From contig JAQVMI010000023.1 of the NCBI GenBank assembly GCA_028703735.1, positions 1 to 12,298 on the forward strand: DNA of 12,298 bases. The letters run 5' to 3'. Positions 6,812 through 12,298 of the stretch are shown piece after piece (the first letter of the stretch is position 1; each line of letters begins with the position of its first letter). The translations under genes and the position numbers were made by a program. The notes beneath the pieces are model-generated. The model was not told the DNA's origin. It saw only the letters and a list, made by a program, of their open reading frames with translations, and did not search any database. The DNA comes from Candidatus Cloacimonadota bacterium (GTDB lineage: Bacteria > Cloacimonadota > Cloacimonadia > Cloacimonadales > Cloacimonadaceae).

Positions 6812-7487
6812 ATCGTTCCAGTGCTTCAAAGATCATCTTCCCATCCTGGCTAAGCACAGTATCTGTGGCAGAACGCTCTGGATGAGGCATCATTCCCAGA
6901 ATGTTTCTTTGGGTATTTATAATTCCTGCAATATTTTGCAGGGATCCATTAGGATTGCTTTCCGAAGTTGTGGCACCTTGGGCATCACAATAACGGAATA
7001 AAATTTGATCGTGATCACATAATTTGTTTAAACCATCGTTATCAATGTAGTAATTACCTTCTTTGTGTGCTATGGGGATATCCAGCACAGTGCCAACCTC
7101 TATCCCATTTGTGAAAGGGCTGTCATTGGTCTGAACTTTTAGATACTGATGCTTGCAGATAAATGCTAATGATTGATTCATCATCAAGGCACCCGGCAAT
7201 AAACCAGCCTCTGTAAGTATCTGAAATCCATTGCAGATACCCAAAACCAATCCACCTCTTTTTGCAAAGGAAATCACTTCCGAAACTATTGGGGAAAACC
7301 TTGCCAAAGCTCCGCAGCGAAGGTAATCTCCATAAGAAAAACCTCCGGGTATAACCACTAAATCTGGTTTTTTGAGATCATGATCTTTGTGCCAGATCAT
7401 TTTTGCGGCATGCCCTCGGGAAGAGAACACCTCGAAAGCATCACGATCACAATTAGAGCCAGGAAAGGTAACAACACTAACCCGCAA
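6804..7487 (-). CDS. purQ: FGAM synthase glutaminase subunit PurQ
   Basis: PurQ supplies ammonia from glutamine for FGAR to FGAM conversion (step 4 of IMP synthesis), in complex with PurS and small PurL. I choose the TTG at 7487, giving 227 residues beginning (M)RVSVVTFPGSNCDRD, which matches the family N-terminus and length. GGAG lies about eight bases upstream, overlapping the purS end (purS stop at 7492, 4-base gap). A longer frame to 7604 would add 39 basic residues inside purS and is unlikely. Class I amidotransferase residues are present: LGICNGFQ with nucleophile Cys85, and MMPHPERS with His202 and Glu204. PurL is not in the window and must be encoded elsewhere. Confidence 0.95.
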   Translation of the reverse strand: MRVSVVTFPGSNCDRDAFEVFSSRGHAAKMIWHKDHDLKKPDLVVIPGGFSYGDYLRCGALARFSPIVSEVISFAKRGGLVLGICNGFQILTEAGLLPGALMMNQSLAFICKHQYLKVQTNDSPFTNGIEVGTVLDIPIAHKEGNYYIDNDGLNKLCDHDQILFRYCDAQGATTSESNPNGSLQNIAGIINTQRNILGMMPHPERSATDTVLSQDGKMIFEALERYV

Positions 7488-7491
7488 ATCC

Positions 7492-7743
7492 CTACTCCTG
7501 TTTTTCCAGTACGAAATTGTAAGTTTCGGTGTTCGGATTGGCAAGCAGGCTATCACAAATCTGTTCAATTTCTGTTTTAGCTTTTGCTTCATCAGCACTA
7601 TCAATGGATATCTCGATATACTTGCTTATTCGGGTTTCCGCTACATCGGCAAAGCCCAGATTATGCAAAGAATTGGTAACTGCTTTTCCCTGAGGATCCA
7701 GCACACTTGCCTTAAGCTGAACAAAGATTTTGGCTTTATACAT
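7492..7743 (-). CDS. purS: FGAM synthase subunit PurS
   Basis: This 83-residue protein matches PurS, which bridges PurQ and PurL in the bacterial three-part FGAM synthase. The family pattern is clear: KAKIFVQLKASVLDPQGKAV at the N-terminus, then SLHNLGFADVAETRISKYIE and a C-terminal CDSLLANPNTETYNFVLE. Length is typical (80-85). The ATG at 7743 follows TAGGA by six bases. It is the first gene of the tight run ending at 2699. The 171 bases before it contain TTGACT (7805-7800) but no good -10 box, so its promoter is not settled. Its stop lies four bases before purQ. Confidence 0.94.
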   Translation of the reverse strand: MYKAKIFVQLKASVLDPQGKAVTNSLHNLGFADVAETRISKYIEISIDSADEAKAKTEIEQICDSLLANPNTETYNFVLEKQE

Positions 7744-7914
7744 TACGATTCCTAATACAGTAGTTCTAAGATAACCACTGTCTTTAATCTTGCCATTTTA
7801 GTCAATACTTTTATTTTTCACGGCAAATCAAGCGGTTACCAATAGCTTATATTAAGTTTTTCACACACTTGGATTGCACTGCAAATCAGCCTTTGGGCAC
7901 AGAACTGAAACCGA

Positions 7915-9585
7915 TTAAAATAATCCGCTAATATTTCCGTCCGATTCCACATCAATCATTTCGGCAGAGGGATGTTTTGGTAAACCCGGCATACGCATAA
8001 TCTCACCAGTTATGGGAATTAAGAATCCTGCACCACTGGCGATCACAATTTCACGCACGGTAACCAAGAAGTCCTTGGGACGTCCTATTAATTCTGGATT
8101 ATCCGATAGTGATTTCTGTGTTTTGGCAATACAAATGGGTAATTTATCGAATCCATACTTATTAATCTTCTTTAGATCGGCTTTGGCATCTGCTGTGTAA
8201 TCCACCTTTTGTGCACCATAGATTTCTGAAGCGATAGTAAATATTTTATCCTCTACAGGGCTATTCCAATCGTATAACCCCCGGTAGCTACAGATATCCT
8301 TATCCACCAATCCGATTACCTTGGAAGCGAGCTCCAATCCACCTTCACCACCCTTAGCATGAAAATCCACTACGCTTACATCAAAGTATTTTTCCTTCAC
8401 AAAATCCACAATAAGCTTTAATTCTTCTTCTGTATCGGTGGGGAAACGGTTTACAGCCACTACAGATTTCATGCCGAACTTGTGAATATTCTCCAGATGC
8501 TTGGCAAGATTCACCAATCCAGCTTCCACAGCCTTGGGATTGGGAGAAGATATATCCTTAAGCTTTGCTCCGCCATGCATTTTTAAAGCACGTACTGTTG
8601 CTACTAATACCACGGCATCTGTACAAAATCCTCCATACTTACAAACCAGATCAAAGAATTTCTCTGCACCTAAATCAAAGCCAAAACCTGCTTCCGTAAC
8701 CACATAGTCACTTAAGCGTAAAGCGGTTTTTGTGGCTAAAATGCTATTTGCACCTTGGGCAATATTGGCAAAGGGTCCACCATGCACAAAAGCAGGAGTA
8801 TTCTCTGTGGTTTGCACCAAATTTGGTTTTAAGGCATCTTTCAACAAAGCTGCAACTGCACCTTCAAAACCGAACTGATGCACACTTACAGGTTCACCAT
8901 CGTAGGTAAAACCAACAGTTATTTTGCCAATGCGCTCTTTCAATTCGTCCATGTTATTAGAAAGACAGAGGATTGCCATAATCTCGCTGGCAGGAGTAAT
9001 ATCAAACCCGTCTTCACGTGGGAAACCCTGTTTGCTGCCCCCTAAGCCAATCACGATGTTCCGCAGCATGCGGTCGTTAACATCTACAACTCTTTTCCAG
9101 CTTATACGTCTTGGATCCAGCTTCAGATCGTTATCGTAATATATGTGATTATCTATTAAGGCAGCAAGAGTGTTGTTAGCAGCGGTTACGGCATGAAAAT
9201 CACCTGTAAAATGCAGGTTTATATCCTCCATTGGCAAAACCTGACTATAACCCCCACCTGCAGCCCCGCCTTTTATACCAAAAACCGGACCCAGAGAAGG
9301 CTCTCTGATCGCCACAATGCTTTTCTTATGCAGCCGGTTTAATGCCTGAGACAGACCAATGGAAACTGTAGTTTTACCTTCTCCGGCAGGGGTGGGTGTG
9401 ATAGCCGAAACCAAAATAAGCTTACCATAAGGATTATCTCTCAATCTATCAAGTGTGGAATAGCGAACCTTAGCCTTATATTCACCATAGTGATCAATTT
9501 CCTGTGGCTGTAAACCAATCTGTGCAGCAATAGTATCGATGGGGAGCATTCGGGTATTGCGACCAATCTCCTGATCATTAAGCAT
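7915..9585 (-). CDS. fhs: Formate-tetrahydrofolate ligase
   Basis: Fhs joins formate to tetrahydrofolate with ATP, giving 10-formyl-THF for purines and formyl-Met, or running in reverse in amino-acid-fermenting anaerobes. The 556-residue length is normal for bacterial Fhs. Visible motifs include the P-loop PTPAGEGKTT (64-73), REPSLGPVFGIKGGAAGGGY (94-113), the LHFTGDFHAVTAANN segment (124-138), FVHGGPFANIAQG and a C-terminal GEIMRMPGLPKHPSAEMID. The ATG at 9585 has a strong GAGGAGG site six bases away. The gene is followed by 171 bases and then purS on the same strand, so read-through into purine genes is possible. I saw no convincing terminator between them. A leader inverted repeat lies at 9600-9620. 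Confidence 0.97.
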   Translation of the reverse strand: MLNDQEIGRNTRMLPIDTIAAQIGLQPQEIDHYGEYKAKVRYSTLDRLRDNPYGKLILVSAITPTPAGEGKTTVSIGLSQALNRLHKKSIVAIREPSLGPVFGIKGGAAGGGYSQVLPMEDINLHFTGDFHAVTAANNTLAALIDNHIYYDNDLKLDPRRISWKRVVDVNDRMLRNIVIGLGGSKQGFPREDGFDITPASEIMAILCLSNNMDELKERIGKITVGFTYDGEPVSVHQFGFEGAVAALLKDALKPNLVQTTENTPAFVHGGPFANIAQGANSILATKTALRLSDYVVTEAGFGFDLGAEKFFDLVCKYGGFCTDAVVLVATVRALKMHGGAKLKDISSPNPKAVEAGLVNLAKHLENIHKFGMKSVVAVNRFPTDTEEELKLIVDFVKEKYFDVSVVDFHAKGGEGGLELASKVIGLVDKDICSYRGLYDWNSPVEDKIFTIASEIYGAQKVDYTADAKADLKKINKYGFDKLPICIAKTQKSLSDNPELIGRPKDFLVTVREIVIASGAGFLIPITGEIMRMPGLPKHPSAEMIDVESDGNISGLF

Positions 9586-9599
9586 TGTATCCTCCTCTT

Positions 9600-9620
9600 C
9601 TTAAGTTTCTTATACTTAAG
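9600..9620 (-). promoter_or_regulatory. Inverted repeat in the fhs leader
   Basis: CTTAAGT (9600-9606) and ACTTAAG (9614-9620) form a perfect seven-base inverted repeat with a seven-base loop. It sits directly upstream of the fhs ribosome site, 15 bases from the ATG. It could be a weak AT-rich hairpin or an operator for a dimeric regulator. No known riboswitch structure was recognised. Confidence 0.35.
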
Positions 9621-9668
9621 GTAATTTGAATATGTGTTTTGGCAAACAAAAGTGCGGAAGAGCATCTC

Positions 9669-9696
9669 GTTATATACCAGACCTCCAAACTTCCAA
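9669..9696 (-). promoter_or_regulatory. Candidate fhs promoter
   Basis: On the minus strand TTGGAA (9696-9691), a 16-base spacer and TATAAC (9674-9669) fit a sigma-70-like promoter. TGG precedes the overlapping TATATAAC, giving an extended -10 look. Transcription would begin near 9662 and leave a leader of about 77 bases carrying the inverted repeat at 9600-9620. Confidence 0.35.
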
Positions 9697-9735
9697 CTTA
9701 TTTAGACACTCAGAACAACGAAGGCTTTATAAATG

Positions 9736-9783
9736 CGGAGGATCGGAATCCTCCGGCTACGTGGATCGGAATCCTCCGGCTAC
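9736..9783. repeat. Two direct copies of a 21-base palindromic unit
   Basis: Identical 21-base units occupy 9740-9760 and 9763-9783, two bases apart (period 23). In the first, CGGAGGAT (9736-9743) and ATCCTCCG (9748-9755) form an eight-base stem with a CGGA loop. The second keeps only part of the left arm (GGAT/ATCC). The units are GC-rich compared with the flanks and lie in the divergent intergenic region between fhs and the 9915 gene. They look like a mobile or amplifying short palindrome rather than a protein site, but this is inferred. Confidence 0.65.
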
Positions 9784-9788
9784 ATGAG

Positions 9789-9857
9789 AACCCTTAAGCT
9801 TCAAACCTTGTTTCACCTTTCCACCCTTTCACCTTTTCACCTTCAAACCTTTCCATT
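9789..9857. repeat. Polypyrimidine tract with short repeats
   Basis: The plus strand is nearly all C and T with scattered A and only two G. CTTCAAACCTT occurs exactly twice (9799-9809 and 9841-9851), flanking variations of TTTCACCTT and CCACCCTTTCACC. It ends directly at the candidate -35 box of the 9915 gene. It is a simple-sequence region whose length could vary between strains. Confidence 0.5.
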
Positions 9858-9883
9858 GACAGATTTATCCCTACAATTATTTA
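9856..9883 (+). promoter_or_regulatory. Candidate promoter of the 9915 gene pair
   Basis: A perfect TTGACA (9856-9861), a 16-base spacer and TATTTA (9878-9883) would start transcription near 9890, about 25 bases before the ATG. The -10 box is a poor match to TATAAT (3 of 6). The next gene follows on the same strand after 12 bases and probably shares this promoter. Confidence 0.4.
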
Positions 9884-9914
9884 GTTACTCATACCTAAAG
9901 TGAGGTTTTTTAGT

Positions 9915-11063
9915 ATGAGAAAAGTTTTCTTTACTCTAAGCTTATTGATACTGCTGGGTGCGCTGCATGCTGTATCAAATTACAGCCTGATCAGTAACGG
10001 CTTCGAGCCTTCAGCAGTTAATTTGGCTATGGGTGGAAGTCCCATTGGCGCAGTTAATTTTTGGCACAATGATCCTTTAAATTCTTATAGCAATCCAGCA
10101 ATAATGTCGCTGCACAGTGGCTTCAGCTATTCAACCTCTGGATACGATTATCTGCATTCAGTGGATAGCAACCTTACCGATAATCTAAAATACAATGCAG
10201 CATTTTGTGGCATCACTTACAGAGGCATCGGCTTTTTGGCACCTTACGAAAATCAGCAGGACGAATTTCACAGTACCAGAACTGATTATGGGGTTTTTGA
10301 CATAGTAGATGAAGAAGAATTCGAAGGAAGCAGTATTCACCCGGAAGATATTGCGGATATCTATGGTGTATCGGTTAATTTGCAGGATTTCTATCGCAAC
10401 TTCGCTTCTGAAGGAAGGCTGCTGCCGGAAAATATAGATTTGGCTATTGGCATGAATTTTGTGCACAATATAAGTACAATTAGTTTAGATGGCAGCTCAA
10501 GCAAAACTGATAGTGCCAATTTGGGCATATTAACCAAAGCACCAATTCTAAACCGTAATTCAATTTTTATCGAAACTGCTTTAGGGGCTTCTTTTTACAA
10601 CGTATTTAACAAAGCTAAAACAAACCAAACTGGTTCCGATGAAACAACCATTTATAAACGTGCGAATCTGGCATGGGGGCTTTCCGGAGCTTGGAAAAAC
10701 AAGCGTTTTAATGCCGGAGGAATTCCTGGAATTATTGAAAATCTTGGCACCATGCGAGTGTTAGCAGGATATTGTGATGAACTGGCTTCCGAACCCGTAA
10801 TAATTGGTTTTGGCACCGAACTTGGCATAGCAGATATGCTGTTTTTAAGAACAGGATATCATAATGATGAAGCTGGTAAAATAAAAGGTGTTACCTATGG
10901 CATAGGGATAAACCTTCATTACCGCAATCTGGTGGGCTTGAATTACAACTATTCATATTTCCCAGCCGGAAGCATTTATAAGGAAAAAGTCATAGAGGGC
11001 TATGGCTTGAATCTGGATATATTTGGCTTGATAGAGCTATCTAAGATAATTGAAGATTTATAG
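9915..11063 (+). CDS. PorV-like outer-membrane beta-barrel protein
   Basis: I choose the ATG at 9915 (382 residues), which begins MRKVFFTLSLLILLGALHA, a clean signal peptide cut after LHA. GTGAGG at 9900-9905 is then the ribosome site; a GTG start at 9900 would put MRFFS before the signal peptide. Residues 36-62 carry NLAMGGSPIGAVNFWHNDP ... NPA, the signature of PorV/PorQ-type proteins (LAMGGxxxA ... NPA), which in Bacteroidetes act with the type IX secretion system. The rest is beta-rich, with no further membrane helices. The tail (338-382, NLVGLNYNYSYFPAG ... LNLDIFGLIELSKIIEDL) aligns with the partial gene at 12155-12298. The downstream neighbour is a lipoprotein with a T9SS/FlgD-like domain. 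The PorV-like class is likely; the substrate is unknown. Confidence 0.87.
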   Translation: MRKVFFTLSLLILLGALHAVSNYSLISNGFEPSAVNLAMGGSPIGAVNFWHNDPLNSYSNPAIMSLHSGFSYSTSGYDYLHSVDSNLTDNLKYNAAFCGITYRGIGFLAPYENQQDEFHSTRTDYGVFDIVDEEEFEGSSIHPEDIADIYGVSVNLQDFYRNFASEGRLLPENIDLAIGMNFVHNISTISLDGSSSKTDSANLGILTKAPILNRNSIFIETALGASFYNVFNKAKTNQTGSDETTIYKRANLAWGLSGAWKNKRFNAGGIPGIIENLGTMRVLAGYCDELASEPVIIGFGTELGIADMLFLRTGYHNDEAGKIKGVTYGIGINLHYRNLVGLNYNYSYFPAGSIYKEKVIEGYGLNLDIFGLIELSKIIEDL

Positions 11064-11075
11064 GGAGATATTAAG

Positions 11076-11471
11076 ATGAAAACGTATGGATTTGCTACTT
11101 GGTTAACGGCTCTTTTCTTCTTACTTGTTAGCACTGGCTGCAATATCATAGGTAAACAGGGCGATGCGCAAAACCCTCTTGCAACCGAAAACGAAAGCTG
11201 TATCTACCTTGGTGATGCAAATCCCAATCCCATGCATTTCGGTGGCAGCACAAGCATTGATTACAGCATAAAAGACACATCTGATCCCTTCCTAATTGTT
11301 ACAAACTGTCTGGAACAGGAGGTTTACAGAGTGAACCTCGACAGCCACCAAGGGAGCATAGCATGGAACGGACTGGATAGCCGGAACCGCCAATGCGGTG
11401 AAGGTGTCTATTTTTATAAGCTTACCTCTAACAACCAAAGCGTTACTAAGAAACTTCTGCTTTTCAGATAA
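11076..11471 (+). CDS. Lipoprotein carrying a T9SS/FlgD-like C-terminal domain
   Basis: The 131-residue product starts with a signal peptide ending LLVSTGC, with Cys22 as the probable lipid site (Ser at -3 is not the commonest residue). After a short linker, residues ~47-131 match the FlgD-Ig/T9SS type A sorting pattern: DANPNPMHFGGSTSIDYSI (family YPNPFNPxTxIxY), FLIVTNCLEQEVYRV (family IYNxxGxxV), IAWNGLDSRNRQCGEGVYFY (family WDGxDxxGxxVxSGVYFY) and a final KKLLLFR. Such a domain normally ends a large secreted protein; here it is almost the whole protein. GGGAG lies nine bases before the ATG, and the upstream PorV-like gene ends 12 bases away, so they form an operon. Its role is unknown. 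Confidence 0.86.
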   Translation: MKTYGFATWLTALFFLLVSTGCNIIGKQGDAQNPLATENESCIYLGDANPNPMHFGGSTSIDYSIKDTSDPFLIVTNCLEQEVYRVNLDSHQGSIAWNGLDSRNRQCGEGVYFYKLTSNNQSVTKKLLLFR

Positions 11472-11499
11472 AAATAGAGCACCTCGCTATAACGATACT

Positions 11500-12108
11500 T
11501 TACCCCCCAAATTTATACCCCAAAGACATATTAAATTGCCGGGTTAGTGAGTTATAGTCACTTCCATTTTCCCAATCGTTGCCATTAAGCCTCTCCCCTT
11601 TTAGAGTAAAGCGATTCACTCTGTATAACATGTTAAGAGAAAACTCGCTGTAATTCAAACCAAAGCCAAAAGCATAATACGCCCCATTTTTAGCTGAATA
11701 ACGCCAATCTTCATTGTGGTTGTGGATTTTAATTCTCTGGAAGTTATATCCATTTTGCACAATTATCTCCGGAGAGACTTTGGTAGTGGTTTCAAAGCGG
11801 TAACCCAGTATCCCATATACCGGGATATGAGTTTGTTTACCTATGGAAGTGTACCAGTTTTCGGGAAGTTTCTTACTCTCTCTGGGGAACTGGTAATCCA
11901 CTCCAAGCCCATAAATTATGCCTTTCTTTCTGCACTCCATTTGGGCAGATAACGAATGAGCAGTTTCAAGGTGATCTCCAATTATTAAAGCTTCATGGGA
12001 AGAGATCACCTCTCCCGCAGTATCCACACCAATCGCTAAGCGGAAACTAACGGCACCAAGCCAGCTGCATAAAGCAACCATCAACATAACACCAAACACA
12101 TGTTTCAT
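11500..12108 (-). CDS. Small outer-membrane beta-barrel protein (paralogue B)
   Basis: The 202-residue product has a signal peptide (MKHVFGVMLMVALCSWLGAV, cut near GAVS) and a beta-rich mature part. It is a diverged paralogue of the 1301-1900 product. YGLGVDYQFPRE (66-77), SPEIIVQNGYNF (112-123), a Gly/aromatic segment GAYYAFGFGLNYSEFSLNML and the end FNMSLGYKFGG align in order with YGIGMEYQLPRE, SPEVIVQGGYNF, GFYWAAGAGVNFKPFVVQIM and LSLQLGVRL. The ATG at 12108 has GAGGA eight bases upstream. It is convergent with the lipoprotein gene (28 bases between stops, no clear terminator). It lies 46 bases after a PorV-like gene end on the same strand, so the two may be co-transcribed. Function unknown; probably a porin-like or structural envelope protein. 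Confidence 0.83.
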   Translation of the reverse strand: MKHVFGVMLMVALCSWLGAVSFRLAIGVDTAGEVISSHEALIIGDHLETAHSLSAQMECRKKGIIYGLGVDYQFPRESKKLPENWYTSIGKQTHIPVYGILGYRFETTTKVSPEIIVQNGYNFQRIKIHNHNEDWRYSAKNGAYYAFGFGLNYSEFSLNMLYRVNRFTLKGERLNGNDWENGSDYNSLTRQFNMSLGYKFGG

Positions 12109-12154
12109 ATATATATCCTCGTTTTATTTTACTATCCTTCCAAAATCTAACCCA

Positions 12155-12298
12155 TCATTTGCTTGAAAAATGCGTCTTCAGCAGCTTTCCAAGCTCCAGA
12201 AAGTCCATATTCACATTTACATCCTCAGCTTTCTGAGGACCATCCATCAATCCCCCTCCAGGGTATTCACCATAATTCCAAGATAGGGAAATCAGGTC
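12155..12298 (-). CDS. C-terminus of a second PorV-like protein, cut by window
   Basis: A minus-strand frame is open from the window end to a TGA at 12155-12157 (47 residues). DLISLSWNYGEYPGGG, then VNVNMDFLELGKLLKTHF, aligns with the C-terminus of the 9915 product (NLVGLNYNYSYFPAG, LNLDIFGLIELSKIIEDL). The match includes the WNY/YNY strand, the Pro-Gly turn and the closing helix, so this is probably a paralogue of that PorV-like protein. It ends 46 bases before the small barrel gene at 12108. The CCTCAG/CTGAGG hairpin inside it (near 12230) is coding sequence, not a terminator. Confidence 0.65.
   Translation of the reverse strand, partial: DLISLSWNYGEYPGGGLMDGPQKAEDVNVNMDFLELGKLLKTHFSSK

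Noticed and set aside
7488..7604. N-terminal extension of purQ to 7604
   Set aside because: The added 39 residues overlap purS and do not resemble any PurQ; the TTG at 7487 gives the family's usual start and length with a ribosome site.
7871..7887. Imperfect GATTTGCA/TGCAATC hairpin after fhs as a terminator
   Set aside because: Bulged stem, very small loop and no U-run.
12225..12243. CCTCAG/CTGAGG hairpin near the window end
   Set aside because: It lies inside the PorV-like reading frame that continues to the window edge, and no U-run follows.
1..12298. CRISPR array, tRNA, rRNA or insertion sequence
   Set aside because: No regularly spaced repeats with unique spacers, no cloverleaf or rRNA-like sequence, and no transposase frame was seen; the only tandem repeat has two copies without spacers.

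Overview
The window looks like a piece of a bacterial chromosome from an uncultured anaerobe. My best guess is the candidate phylum Cloacimonadota (Ca. Cloacimonas-like) or a neighbour in the Fibrobacteres-Chlorobi-Bacteroidetes group. This is inferred from PorV-like outer-membrane proteins, a T9SS/FlgD-like C-terminal domain, a separate PurS/PurQ pair, a stand-alone formate-tetrahydrofolate ligase and an orphan MutL-type ATPase. I could not run a search, so taxonomy is provisional. No rRNA, tRNA, CRISPR array, transposase or phage gene was seen.

Layout. Positions 1-2698 are a surface/accessory stretch, all on the minus strand: the 5' part of a secreted protein with an Asp-box (1-880), a decayed unidentified gene remnant (1039-1245), a small outer-membrane beta-barrel protein (1301-1900), and a remnant of pyruvate kinase with an internal deletion (2079-2640). 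Two related palindromic elements (1244-1270 and 2645-2669) lie between a gene's 3' end and the 5' edge of each remnant.

Positions 2699-7743 are one tight minus-strand gene string, in transcription order purS, purQ, a ComF-like phosphoribosyltransferase, a 132-residue protein of unknown function, a MutL/GlmL-type ASKHA ATPase and a 376-residue protein with barrel-sandwich-like and KOW-like ends. Gaps are at most 16 nt and two junctions overlap or nearly touch. No glutamate mutase or other cobalamin mutase gene is in the window, so the MutL-type protein and its two unknown neighbours are the best candidate here for an undescribed system. Upstream, also on the minus strand, is fhs (7915-9585), a C1/folate enzyme with a strong Shine-Dalgarno site and a leader inverted repeat. 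Fhs supplies 10-formyl-THF and PurS/PurQ act in purine synthesis, so the two units are metabolically related.

Positions 9586-9899 are a repeat-rich divergent intergenic region. From 9915 the plus strand carries a PorV-like outer-membrane protein and a small lipoprotein consisting almost wholly of a T9SS/FlgD-like C-terminal domain. Convergent to them is a second small beta-barrel protein (11500-12108), a paralogue of 1301-1900. It is preceded by the C-terminus of a second PorV-like protein cut by the window end (12155-12298), whose tail aligns with that of the 9915 gene. The two ends of the window therefore hold related envelope-protein paralogues around a conserved metabolic core.
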